From Brevundimonas lenta (GTDB taxonomy: Bacteria > Pseudomonadota > Alphaproteobacteria > Caulobacterales > Caulobacteraceae): a stretch of DNA of 64,000 bases. Every line of letters starts with the position of its first letter. Positions within the stretch are counted from its first letter, which is position 1. Where the stretch lies: NCBI RefSeq assembly GCF_014196335.1, contig NZ_JACIDM010000003.1, forward strand, positions 372,001-436,000, read 5' to 3'. Below are positions 17,320 through 25,783 of the stretch, in pieces. The notes beneath the pieces were generated by a model that did not search any database, had not been told where the DNA came from, and saw only the letters and a program-made list of their open reading frames with translations. A program made the translations under genes and the position numbers.

Positions 17320-18837
17320 ATGACCACCACCACGACTGACGCGGCCACGCCCGTCGCCTCCCGCCCGCGCCTCAGCGGGTGGGCCATCTGGAACATGTGC
17401 GTCGGCTTCTTCGGCATCCAGATCGGCTTCGGCCTGCAGAACGCCAACACCAGCCGCATCTTCCAGACACTCGGCGCGGACGTGGATTCGCTGGCCATCC
17501 TGTGGATCGCGGCGCCGCTCACCGGCCTGTTGATCCAGCCGATCGTCGGCCATTTCAGCGACCGCACCTGGGGCCCGCTGGGCCGCCGCCGGCCCTATTT
17601 CCTGGTCGGCGCGATCCTGACCACCGTGGCCCTGCTGTTCATGCCGCACTCGCGCGAGCTCTGGATCGCCGCGTCGATGCTCTGGATCATGGACGCCTCC
17701 ATCAACATCACCATGGAGCCGTTCCGCGCCTTCGTCGGCGACAACCTGCCCCAGGAGCAGCGCACCACCGGCTATGCGATGCAGAGCTTCTTCATCGGCG
17801 CCGGGGCGGTGTTCGCTTCCTGCCTGCCGTGGATGCTGTCCAACTGGTTCGACGTCGCCTCCACCGCGCCCGAGGGCGTGGTCCCGCTCAGCGTCCGCAT
17901 CTCCTTCTACGTCGGCGGCGCCGCCCTGCTGGCGGCGGTCCTCTGGACCGTCTTCACCACCCGCGAATACAGCCCCGAACAGATCGAGGCCTTCGAACAG
18001 GCCCGCCCTGAAACCGCCCCGGCGCCCGCGCGCGGCCTCTCCGCATGGATGACCGGCGGCCTGATCTGGATCGTCGTCGGCGCGCTCGGCTTCTGGGCGG
18101 TCCAGGCCTCGGGCCTCGCCAAGGAGCTGCTGATCCTCGCCGGCTTCATCGCCGGCTTCGGCCTGCTTCAGGTCCTCACCGGCCTGATGCGCAAGGGCGG
18201 CGGCTCCAACGGCCTGACCGAGATCATGGGCGACATCTTCGCCATGCCGAAGACCATGCAGGGCCTGGCCGTCGTCCAGTTCTTCAGCTGGTTCGCCCTG
18301 TTCTCGATGTGGATCTACATGACCCCGGCGGTCACCGCCGTGCACTTCGCCTCGCCCGACGCCGCCTCGGCCGGTTACGCCGAAGGCGCCGACTGGGTCG
18401 GGGTGCTGATGGGCATCTACAACGGCGTCGCGGCCCTCGCCGCCTTCCTCATCCCGGTCATCGCGCACCGCACCGGCCTGCGCGGCGCCCATGCGATCAA
18501 CCTGCTGCTCGGCGCCGCCGGCTTCTTCGGCGTCTTCCTGATCCGCGATCCGGCCCTGTTGTGGCTGCCGATGATCGGCGTCGGCTTCGCCTGGGCGTCC
18601 ATCGTCTCGATGCCCTACGCCATCCTGTCGAACGCCGTGCCGGGCCGGAAAATGGGCGTCTACATGGGCATCTTCAACATCTTCATCGTCGTGCCCCAGC
18701 TGGTCGCCGCCACCATCCTCGGCGTCATCCTCAAGACCTTCTTCGCCGAACAGGCCGTCTTCGCCCTGGTCATCGGCGGCGTCAGCTTCGTCCTCGCGGC
18801 GGGCGCCAGCCTGCTGGTCCCGAAGGAGGCGGCATGA
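17320..18837 (+). CDS. MFS alpha-glucoside/maltose:H+ symporter (SUT/SLC45-like)
   Basis: Inner-membrane transporter of 505 residues with 12 helices. The loop after helix 2-3 carries SDRTWGPLGRRRPYFLVGAI (about residues 79-98), the signature shared with plant sucrose transporters and bacterial maltose/sucrose symporters. The opening WNMCVGFFGIQIGFGLQNANTS is also typical. In this locus the substrate is probably maltose or short maltodextrins feeding the cytoplasmic alpha-glucosidase. The GGGGAGG ribosome site is good. Its TGA overlaps the ATG of the esterase gene (ATGA). Confidence 0.88.
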   Translation: MTTTTTDAATPVASRPRLSGWAIWNMCVGFFGIQIGFGLQNANTSRIFQTLGADVDSLAILWIAAPLTGLLIQPIVGHFSDRTWGPLGRRRPYFLVGAILTTVALLFMPHSRELWIAASMLWIMDASINITMEPFRAFVGDNLPQEQRTTGYAMQSFFIGAGAVFASCLPWMLSNWFDVASTAPEGVVPLSVRISFYVGGAALLAAVLWTVFTTREYSPEQIEAFEQARPETAPAPARGLSAWMTGGLIWIVVGALGFWAVQASGLAKELLILAGFIAGFGLLQVLTGLMRKGGGSNGLTEIMGDIFAMPKTMQGLAVVQFFSWFALFSMWIYMTPAVTAVHFASPDAASAGYAEGADWVGVLMGIYNGVAALAAFLIPVIAHRTGLRGAHAINLLLGAAGFFGVFLIRDPALLWLPMIGVGFAWASIVSMPYAILSNAVPGRKMGVYMGIFNIFIVVPQLVAATILGVILKTFFAEQAVFALVIGGVSFVLAAGASLLVPKEAA

Positions 18838-19898
18838 GCAACAATCCTCCCCCCTCGGGGGAGGGGGACCATCCGAAGGATGGTGGAGGGGGCCAGGCCC
18901 ACGCTCCCTCATCCAGCCCCCTCCACCGCTTCGCGGTCCCCCTCCCCCTGCGGGGGAGGATCGCGCGCCGCTCATTCCTTGCCGGTCTCGCCGCCGTCCC
19001 GTTCGCAGTTGATGCGTCCCGCGCCCGCGCCGACGTCCCGACAGAAGGCCGCCTCGTCGAGCACGCGCAGATGGCCTCGGCCTTCGCCCAGCCCCGCGAC
19101 GTCACCGTCTGGCTGCCGCCCGGCTACGACGACGCGCCCGACCGCCGCTACCCCGTCCTCTACATGCACGACGGCCAGAACCTGTTCGACGGTTCGCGCG
19201 CCGCCTACGGCAAGGAGTGGGGCGTCGACGAGCATGTCGCCCGCCTGTCCGCCACCGGCCAGATCCGCACCCCCATCGTGGTCGGAATCCACAACACGCC
19301 GCTGCGCCTGCGCGAATACATCCCGGCCAATCTCATCGCCGCCCTGCCCGACGACATGCGCGCCGACGTCCAGGCCATCTACGGCGGCGAGCCCCTGTCC
19401 GACGGCTACCTGCGCTTCATCGTCCGCGAGCTGAAGCCCTTCATCGACCGCACCTACCGCACCAGCCCAGGTCGCGTGGACACCTCGATCATGGGCAGCA
19501 GCATGGGCGGCCTGATCTCGCTTTATGCGCTGATGCGCTACCCGCTCACCTTCGGCGGCGCGGCCTGCGTCTCGACCCACTGGCCCATCCGCATCGAGCA
19601 GCTGAGCGACCCGGACGCTCTCGCCGCCTGGCGCGATCGCCTGACCGCCGCCTGGACGGGCGTCGTCCGCGCCGACCTGCCGCCCAGGGGCGGCCACTAT
19701 CTGTACTTCGACCGCGGCGACGAAACCCTCGACGCCTTCTACGCCGAGTTCCAGAGCCGCATCGACGCCACGATCCGCGGCGAAGGCTGGACGCCCGACC
19801 GCTTCCGCTCGCTCGTCTTCCCCGGCGCCGAGCACAACGAGGCGTCCTGGAACCAACGCCTCGACGTACCCCTCACCTTCCTGCTTTCCCCCCGATGA
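18834..19898 (+). CDS. Exported esterase (esterase D/PF00756 family) with repeat-derived N-terminus
   Basis: Alpha/beta hydrolase of 354 residues. The catalytic domain is clear: RYPVLYMHDGQNLFDG and the nucleophile elbow MGSSMGGLIS (Ser in the middle), with Asp in DRGDETLDAFY and His near PGAEHNEASWN. The ATG at 18834 overlaps the MFS stop. Residues about 3-44 are translated from a palindromic interspersed repeat (see 18844-18961). They sit in front of an apparent twin-arginine leader, ARRSFLAGLAAVPFAVD (about 44-60). No alternative ATG or GTG lies just before that leader, so translation probably begins in or before the repeat. Substrate unknown; relatives accompany carbohydrate loci. Confidence 0.82.
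   Translation: MSNNPPPSGEGDHPKDGGGGQAHAPSSSPLHRFAVPLPLRGRIARRSFLAGLAAVPFAVDASRARADVPTEGRLVEHAQMASAFAQPRDVTVWLPPGYDDAPDRRYPVLYMHDGQNLFDGSRAAYGKEWGVDEHVARLSATGQIRTPIVVGIHNTPLRLREYIPANLIAALPDDMRADVQAIYGGEPLSDGYLRFIVRELKPFIDRTYRTSPGRVDTSIMGSSMGGLISLYALMRYPLTFGGAACVSTHWPIRIEQLSDPDALAAWRDRLTAAWTGVVRADLPPRGGHYLYFDRGDETLDAFYAEFQSRIDATIRGEGWTPDRFRSLVFPGAEHNEASWNQRLDVPLTFLLSPR
18844..18961. repeat. Palindromic interspersed repeat (REP-doublet/REPIN-like), copy 1
   Basis: Two GC-rich hairpin arms in inverted orientation: TCCTCCCCCCTCGGGGGAGG at the left and CCTCCCCCTGCGGGGGAGGA at the right, with inner GGTGGAGGGGGC and GCCCCCTCCACC also pairing. The architecture matches the copies at 28381 and 29178. 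Here the element is inside the 5' coding region of the esterase and keeps the frame open. Confidence 0.8.
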
Positions 19899-22336
19899 GC
19901 CGCCCCATGCGCCTGTTCCCGACCCTCCTCTCCGGCGCCGCCCTGATGGCCGCCGCCGGCTGTTCGACGCTGCAGGGCTGGATGCCTGCCGACGGGTCGG
20001 CGCCCGCCGCGCCCACCGTCACAGCCGTCGCTCCGGGCGCCCCCGGCGCGACCCCGACCTGGGTCAACGCCGCCAAGACCGGCGCGGGCGCGTCCTACGA
20101 GGCCTATGTCGACGGCCAGTACCGCGACGGCGGCCGCACCGGCGAGGTTAGCCGCGTCTGGTTCTCGCTCGCCGACGGCGTCCTGACCGAGACCATGTAC
20201 GGCCTGATCCACGAGGCCCAGATCAAGCAGATGCGCTTCGCGGTCATGAGCGCGGACGGACTCTCCGTCGAGGGCCGGGACACGACGTCGCGGACGGAAT
20301 ACCTGCACGTCGACGCCCAGGGTCGTCCGCTGTCGCCCGCCTATCGCATCGTCACCACCGATGAGGCCCGTCACTGGGAGATCGTGAAGGAGGTCTTCAC
20401 CGATCCCGACCGAAACGCCCTGATCATGAGGGTCAAGGTCAGCGCCTGGCGCAGCGACGTGTCGCCCTACCTGCTGCTTGAGCCGCACATCGCCAACACC
20501 GGCGTCGGCGACCGCGGCGACGCGGTGGCCGGAGCGGACGGCCGGGGCGCCCTCTACGCCTACGAAGGCGACACCCACCTCGTGCTGCAAGCCGACCGCC
20601 CCTTCGCGGAGGCCAGCGTCGGATTCGTCGGGACTTCGGACGGCCTCACCGACCTGGAGGCCAATGGCCGTCTCGCCCACATCTACCGCTCGACCGGCGA
20701 CGACGCCGGCAACATCATGCTGACCGGCGCGCTGCCGGTTGTCCGCCGCGGCGAAACCTTCAGCCAGGACTTCGTCATCGGTTTCGGCGAGACCCGGCAG
20801 GACGCGCGTAACGCCGCCAACGGCGCCTTCTCCACCGGCCTTGATGCCGTTCTCGCCAACTTCAACGGCGAGGGTGACGCCATCGGCTGGGAGGACTACA
20901 TCGCCTCCCTCACTGAACTCCCCCGTATCGCCGAACAGTCCACCGACGGCGGCAAGCTGGCCTACGCCTCGGCCCTGATGCTGAAGATCCAGGAGGATCG
21001 CACCCACGCCGGCGCCCTGATCGCCTCGCTGTCCAACCCGTGGGGCGACACCGTCGACGCCACCAACAGCTCGACCGGCTACAAGGCCGTCTGGCCGCGC
21101 GACTTCTACCAGGTCGCCATGGCCCTGCTGGCGCTGGGCGACACGGAAACCCCGATGGCCGCCTTCCGCTACCTGCCGCAGGTGCAGGTCCGCGCCGACA
21201 CGCCCGGCAACAGCGGCGCCACCGGCTGGTTCCTGCAGAAGACCCACGTCGACGGCGAAATCGAATGGGTCGGCGTCCAGCTCGACCAGACCGCCATGCC
21301 CATCATGCTGGGCTGGAAGCTGTGGAAGCAGGGGCTGCTCTCCGACGCCGAACTGGCGACCATGTACGGCCGCATGATCAAGCCGGCCGCCGACTTCCTC
21401 GTCGACGGCGGCAAGGCCGGCCTGCTCTGGAACGACCGCCAGATCGCCCCGCCCTGGACCCAGCAGGAGCGCTGGGAAGAGCAGGAGGGCTACTCCCCCT
21501 CCACCACCGCCGCCGTCATCACCGGCCTGACCGTCGCCGCCGACATCGCCCGCGCCTCGGGCGACGCCGCATCGGCCGACCGCTATCTCGCCGCCGCCGA
21601 CGACTACGCGTCGAAGGTCGAGGCCCGCATGTTCACCACCTCGGGCGAGTTCGGCGACGGCCGGTACTTCCTGCGCCTCAGCCGCAACGAGGATCCGAAC
21701 GACAAGGGCCTGCTGGGCGAGAACAACGGCCAGCCCGCCATGCCCGAGGACCGCATCATCGACGGCGGCTTCCTCGAACTGGTCCGCTACGGCGTCCGCT
21801 CCCCCCTGGCCCCGTCGATCACCGACACCCTGCCGGAATACGACGACCAGACGCGCGAGGACCGCTTCCGCGTCCGCTACGACGTCAACGGCGTCCCGGC
21901 CTACCGGCGTTACGGCAACGACGGCTACGGCGAGCAGACCGACACCGGCGGCAACTACGGCGTCGGCGGGATGAGCCCCGGCCAGCGCGGCCGCCTGTGG
22001 CCCTTCTTCACCGGCGAGCGCGGCCACTACGAACTGGCCGCGCTGCTGGCCGCCCCGTCGCAGTCCGCCGACTGGCAGACGACCCAGCTCAACGGCATCC
22101 GCCAGACCTACGTCCGCGGCATGGAAAGCTTCGCCAACGGCGGCCTGCTGCTGCCGGAACAGGCCTGGGACGGCGTCGGCGACGACACCGCCCACAACTA
22201 CCGGCCGGGTGAAGGCACCAACTCCGCCACCCCGCTGGCCTGGACCCACGCCGAGTACATCAAGCTGCTGCGTTCGCTGGCCGATCGCGCCGTCTGGGAC
22301 CGCTATGCGCCGGTCGAGGAACGCTACGCCCGCTAA
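19895..22336 (+). CDS. GH15 glucoamylase (glucan 1,4-alpha-glucosidase), lipoprotein
   Basis: Enzyme of 813 residues releasing glucose from the ends of starch and maltodextrins. The ATG overlaps the esterase stop (ATGA). The N-terminus has a lipoprotein signal, FPTLLSGAALMAAAGC, so it is probably anchored to a membrane. The first third is the beta-sandwich domain of bacterial glucoamylases. The (alpha/alpha)6 barrel follows with YKAVWPRDFYQVAMALLALG, WVGVQLDQTAMPIMLGWKLW, ERWEEQEGYSPSTTAAV (E525, E528, E529; general-acid region) and GLLLPEQAWDG (E755; base region). It completes the polysaccharide end of the locus. Motifs and length fit the family well. Confidence 0.93.
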   Translation: MSRPMRLFPTLLSGAALMAAAGCSTLQGWMPADGSAPAAPTVTAVAPGAPGATPTWVNAAKTGAGASYEAYVDGQYRDGGRTGEVSRVWFSLADGVLTETMYGLIHEAQIKQMRFAVMSADGLSVEGRDTTSRTEYLHVDAQGRPLSPAYRIVTTDEARHWEIVKEVFTDPDRNALIMRVKVSAWRSDVSPYLLLEPHIANTGVGDRGDAVAGADGRGALYAYEGDTHLVLQADRPFAEASVGFVGTSDGLTDLEANGRLAHIYRSTGDDAGNIMLTGALPVVRRGETFSQDFVIGFGETRQDARNAANGAFSTGLDAVLANFNGEGDAIGWEDYIASLTELPRIAEQSTDGGKLAYASALMLKIQEDRTHAGALIASLSNPWGDTVDATNSSTGYKAVWPRDFYQVAMALLALGDTETPMAAFRYLPQVQVRADTPGNSGATGWFLQKTHVDGEIEWVGVQLDQTAMPIMLGWKLWKQGLLSDAELATMYGRMIKPAADFLVDGGKAGLLWNDRQIAPPWTQQERWEEQEGYSPSTTAAVITGLTVAADIARASGDAASADRYLAAADDYASKVEARMFTTSGEFGDGRYFLRLSRNEDPNDKGLLGENNGQPAMPEDRIIDGGFLELVRYGVRSPLAPSITDTLPEYDDQTREDRFRVRYDVNGVPAYRRYGNDGYGEQTDTGGNYGVGGMSPGQRGRLWPFFTGERGHYELAALLAAPSQSADWQTTQLNGIRQTYVRGMESFANGGLLLPEQAWDGVGDDTAHNYRPGEGTNSATPLAWTHAEYIKLLRSLADRAVWDRYAPVEERYAR

Positions 22337-22366
22337 GCTGTTCTTCGGTCAGCGTAGCTGTTCCGG

Positions 22367-23050
22367 ATGATCGACATGCGTCTTGCCGCTGGCCTGGTTC
22401 TCGGGGCCGTCTCGCTTCTGGGCGCCTGCGCCTCGCTGCCCGGCCAGAGGCCGCCGCCCGCGTCCTCGACGGCCCTGACCCTCTGGACCCAGGCCGGCGA
22501 GTGCGACTTCACGGCCCCGGACCGGGCCCGGCTGCGCGCGGCCAGCACCAGTCAGGACGTCCTCCCGCCGGCGAGCGAGGGGGCCGACAGCACCTTCGTC
22601 GTCCGCGGCGCCGAGGCCCACGGCCGCCTGCTGCGCGGAACCTACTGCCTCAGTGTCGCCCGCGGTCCGGCGTCGGGTGAACCGGTCTCGACCTATGGCT
22701 TCACCGTCACCGTCGGCCGCCGGCCCGAGGCGCTTCAGGTCCGGCCCGTCTTCGCCTCGGTGCGCACGCCCGACGGCACGCCCCTGCGCGTCCAGCTCGC
22801 CCTCGGCGCCGCGCCGGTGGATCGCGGCGAGGCGGGAGCCGAGACCATCGCCGCCTTCGACCTCGGCCCCATCCCCGGCGACGGCGTCGCCCTCGAACCC
22901 GAGGCGCCGTCCCGGAACCTCCGCTGGCCCCGGGCCGGGGGCGACGCGCTCCGCCTGGTCGCAGTCGTGCGCGAGTCGACCGACCTCGCCACCGCCGATC
23001 CGATCCCGCCCGACCTCGTCCGCGCCGCCCTGTCCGGGGACGCGGATTGA
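22367..23050 (+). CDS. Hypothetical lipoprotein
   Basis: Protein of 227 residues. The N-terminus has a lipobox, LGAVSLLGAC, so it should be lipid-anchored. The ATG at 22376 is an equally good start. Two further Cys residues (ECDF and GTYCLSV) may pair. The rest looks like a beta-rich domain followed by a Pro/Ala-rich tail. I do not recognise the family. It lies 30 bases after the glucoamylase and 39 bases before the epimerase on the same strand, so it may be part of either transcript. Confidence 0.65.
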   Translation: MIDMRLAAGLVLGAVSLLGACASLPGQRPPPASSTALTLWTQAGECDFTAPDRARLRAASTSQDVLPPASEGADSTFVVRGAEAHGRLLRGTYCLSVARGPASGEPVSTYGFTVTVGRRPEALQVRPVFASVRTPDGTPLRVQLALGAAPVDRGEAGAETIAAFDLGPIPGDGVALEPEAPSRNLRWPRAGGDALRLVAVVRESTDLATADPIPPDLVRAALSGDAD

Positions 23051-23089
23051 CGGGATGACGAAAGGCCGCAGGGCGCGTAACGAAGCCCT

Positions 23090-24112
23090 ATGACCACGCG
23101 CGGCCCCGTCCTCGTCACCGGCTCGGCCGGCTTCATCGGCTTCCACACCGCCCAGCGCCTGCTGGCCCGCGGCGAGACCGTGATCGGCGTCGACAACCTC
23201 AACACCTATTACGACCCGGCCCTGAAGCACGCCCGGCTGGAGCGGCTGCAGGCCCACCCGAACTACATCCACCACACCCTCGACCTCGCCGACCGGCCGG
23301 GCATGACCGCCCAGTTCGCCGAGCATTCGCCGCGCCGCATCGTCCACCTCGGGGCCCAGGCCGGCGTGCGCTACAGCCTCGAACAGCCCGAGAGCTACGT
23401 CGACTCCAACGTCGTCGGCTTCCTGACCATCCTCGAGGGCGCCCGCGCGGTGCAGGCGACCAGCCTGGTCTTCGCCTCCACCAGCTCGGCCTTCGGCGCC
23501 AACGGCGCCCTGCCCTTCTCGGTCCGCCAGGGCGTGGCTCATCCGATGACGGTCTACGCCGCCACCAAGATCGCCAACGAGGCGATGGCCCACTCCTACG
23601 CCCACCTGTTCGGCATCCCCTCGACGGGTCTGCGCTTCTTCACCGTCTACGGACCGTGGGGCCGGCCCGACATGGCGCTGTTCAAATTCACCAAGGCCAT
23701 CCTCGAAGGCCGTCCCATCGACGTCTACGGCCACGGCCAGATGGAGCGCGACTTCACCTATGTCGACGACATCGTCGACGGCGTGATCGAGGCCCTCGAC
23801 AAGCCCGCCGCCGTCGATCCCGCCTGGGACGCGACCCAGCCGAACCCCTCCACCTCCGGCGTCGCCCCATGGCGCATCCTCAACCTCGGCGCCGGCCGTC
23901 GTGAGCAATTGATGCGCTACATCGAGGTGCTGGAAGACGCCCTCGGCCAAAAGGCCGAGCTCAACATGATGCCCGTCCAGGAAGGCGACGTCGCCCGCAC
24001 CGAAGCCGACGTCACCGAGACCCGCGCCGCCCTCGGCTACGCCCCCTCGACCCCCATCGACATCGGCGTGAAGCGGTTCGTCGACTGGTACCGCGACTTC
24101 TACCAGGTCTGA
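23090..24112 (+). CDS. NAD-dependent epimerase, UDP-glucuronate 4-epimerase-like
   Basis: Short-chain dehydrogenase-type sugar-nucleotide epimerase of 340 residues. Rossmann motif TGSAGFIGFH at the N-terminus, then VDNLNTYYDPALKHARLERL, which is characteristic of the UDP-glucuronate epimerase group, catalytic YAATK (residues about 155-159), and the substrate region FFTVYGPWGRPDMALF. It would make UDP-galacturonate for a surface polysaccharide. It stands alone here, about 18 kb from the EPS genes at the left edge of the window. Subfamily assignment is probable rather than certain. Confidence 0.85.
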   Translation: MTTRGPVLVTGSAGFIGFHTAQRLLARGETVIGVDNLNTYYDPALKHARLERLQAHPNYIHHTLDLADRPGMTAQFAEHSPRRIVHLGAQAGVRYSLEQPESYVDSNVVGFLTILEGARAVQATSLVFASTSSAFGANGALPFSVRQGVAHPMTVYAATKIANEAMAHSYAHLFGIPSTGLRFFTVYGPWGRPDMALFKFTKAILEGRPIDVYGHGQMERDFTYVDDIVDGVIEALDKPAAVDPAWDATQPNPSTSGVAPWRILNLGAGRREQLMRYIEVLEDALGQKAELNMMPVQEGDVARTEADVTETRAALGYAPSTPIDIGVKRFVDWYRDFYQV

Positions 24113-24194
24113 TCTCGCGCCTGCGAACAGCACCGGCACGACCATGCCCGCGCAAACCCTGACGCAGCGTCATCCTGCAGCGTCACAGGAATTT

Positions 24195-24235
24195 ATTGCG
24201 CCGCACACGAAATGAATTGCCTGTTGCGGCGCAAT
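24195..24235. promoter_or_regulatory. Perfect 11-bp inverted repeat upstream of the ammonium transporter
   Basis: ATTGCGCCGCA (24195-24205) and TGCGGCGCAAT (24225-24235) with 19 bases between, ending 71 bases before the amtB ATG. Distance and symmetry suit a dimeric activator or an RNA stem in the 5' leader. I do not see a clear sigma-54 promoter. Confidence 0.4.
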
Positions 24236-24306
24236 GCGATCCTGTCTCGTTCCGCGGGTCGAACGCGGGTTCGGGCCGAGTCTTCCGCTCCAGACCCGGA
24301 CACCCG

Positions 24307-25617
24307 ATGCTTCGCAAGCCGCTCCTCGCCCTCGCGACCCTTCCGCTCATCCTGACCGCCTCGCCCGCCCTGGCCGCGCCGCTGCTGGCCCACCAGGCGC
24401 CGCTGCAGCTCAACGAAGCCTCGACCGCCTGGATCCTGACCTCGACGGCCCTGGTCCTGCTCATGACCCTGCCCGGTCTGGCCCTGTTCTACGGCGGCAT
24501 GGTGCGGCGCAAGAACGTCATCTCCACCATCGCCCATTCGACGGCGGCCCTGGCGATCGTCACCGTCCTCTGGTTCATCGCCGGCTACAGCCTGTCCTTC
24601 GGCTCCAGCGGCGAGGCGACCAACGGCTTCGTCGGCGGCCTCCAGGCCCTGTTCCTCAACGGCGTCACCCCGACCACGGCGCACGGCCTGGCCCCCGGCC
24701 TGCCCGAGTTCCTGTGGATCGCCTACCAGCTGACCTTCGCCATCATCACCCCGGCCCTGATCGCCGGCGCCTTCGCCGAGCGGATGAAGTTTTCGGCCTC
24801 CATCCTGTTCTTCACCCTGTGGCACCTGATCGTCTACGCGCCGATCTGCCATCAGGTCTGGGGCGGCGGCTGGATGGGCTCGCTGGGCGTGCTCGACTTC
24901 GCGGGCGGCGCCGTGGTGCACGTCAACGCGGGCGTCGCCGGCCTCGTCTGCGCCCTGGTGCTCGGACCCCGCCACGGCTTCGGCCGGGACAATATGGCCC
25001 CGCACAACCTCGCCTTCACCGCCATCGGCACGGGCCTGCTGCTGGTCGGCTGGCTGGGCTTCAACGCCGGTTCGGCCTGGGCCGCCGACGGCATCGCCGC
25101 GGTCGCCGCCTTCAACACCATCCTCGCCGCCGCCGCCGCCGCCATCGGCTGGACCGTTGTCGAGTGGATCGACCACAAGCGCCCGACCCTGCTGGGCCTG
25201 CTGTCCGGCGTCGTCGCCGGCCTCGTCGGCGTGACCCCGGCCGCCGGCCTCGTCGACCCCAAGGGCGCCTTCCTCATCGGCCTGCTCAGCGGCCCCGCCT
25301 GCTACGCCGGCGCGGTCTGGCTCAAGCGCGCCTTCAAATACGACGACAGCCTCGACGCCTTCGGCGTGCACGGCATCGGCGGCATCGTCGGCGCCCTGCT
25401 GACCGGCGTCTTCGCCACCGCCGCCATCAACCCGGCGGCGGCCTCCGCCAACGTCCTCAACCAGCTGATCGGCCTCGTCGCCGTCATGGCCTGGTCCGGC
25501 GTCGGCACCTTCCTCATCCTGATGATCTGCAAATTCACCACCGGCCTGCGCGTCGCGAAGGAGGAGGAGATCGAGGGCCTCGACTACACCCAGCACGGCG
25601 AGACGATTCACCAGTAG
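24307..25617 (+). CDS. amtB: Ammonium transporter AmtB
   Basis: Ammonium channel of 436 residues. Unusually clear Sec signal peptide (MLRKPLLALATLPLILTAS to ALA, about 1-23), as in E. coli AmtB, followed by 11 helices. Family signatures: ALFYGGMVRRKN, AGAFAERMKFSA, the first pore His in LWHLIVYAPICHQVWGG, and the second in DAFGVHGIGGIVGALLTG. The ATG at 24307 was chosen because it starts the signal peptide; the longer upstream frame is leader sequence. No glnK gene adjoins it, unlike most amtB loci. Downstream lies a 30-bp inverted repeat. Confidence 0.93.
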   Translation: MLRKPLLALATLPLILTASPALAAPLLAHQAPLQLNEASTAWILTSTALVLLMTLPGLALFYGGMVRRKNVISTIAHSTAALAIVTVLWFIAGYSLSFGSSGEATNGFVGGLQALFLNGVTPTTAHGLAPGLPEFLWIAYQLTFAIITPALIAGAFAERMKFSASILFFTLWHLIVYAPICHQVWGGGWMGSLGVLDFAGGAVVHVNAGVAGLVCALVLGPRHGFGRDNMAPHNLAFTAIGTGLLLVGWLGFNAGSAWAADGIAAVAAFNTILAAAAAAIGWTVVEWIDHKRPTLLGLLSGVVAGLVGVTPAAGLVDPKGAFLIGLLSGPACYAGAVWLKRAFKYDDSLDAFGVHGIGGIVGALLTGVFATAAINPAAASANVLNQLIGLVAVMAWSGVGTFLILMICKFTTGLRVAKEEEIEGLDYTQHGETIHQ

Positions 25618-25627
25618 CGCGGGACGC

Positions 25628-25747
25628 AGTGGTTAGTGGTTAGTGATTAGTGGTTGCTGCATCGACCGCCAGTACATGATCTGGATCGTTCATAGCCCGG
25701 CCTCGGAAGGCACCGCCGCAACCACTAATCACTAACCACTAACCACT
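25628..25747. repeat. 30-bp perfect inverted repeat built from heptamers
   Basis: Left arm 25628-25657 and right arm 25718-25747 are exact reverse complements with a 60-base loop. Each arm is four tandem copies of AGTGGTT (third copy AGTGATT) plus GC. It is AT-richer than its surroundings. It fills the gap between amtB and ligD and could act as a terminator, but it has no U-run, so a mobile palindromic element is more likely. Confidence 0.85.
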
Positions 25748-25783
25748 CCAGCAACGCTAGCCCCCAACCCGCGTTCACCCCCC

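Noticed and set aside
19217..19894. In-frame extension joining the glucoamylase to upstream sequence
   Set aside because: The extension is the esterase read in another frame; the lipoprotein start at 19895 overlaps the esterase stop.
19739..22249. Long open frame on the minus strand opposite the glucoamylase (and similar ones opposite zwf, edd, histidine kinase, ligD)
   Set aside because: High GC content leaves opposite-strand frames open. These have no domain, no ribosome site, and skewed low-complexity composition, while the sense strand is a clear enzyme.
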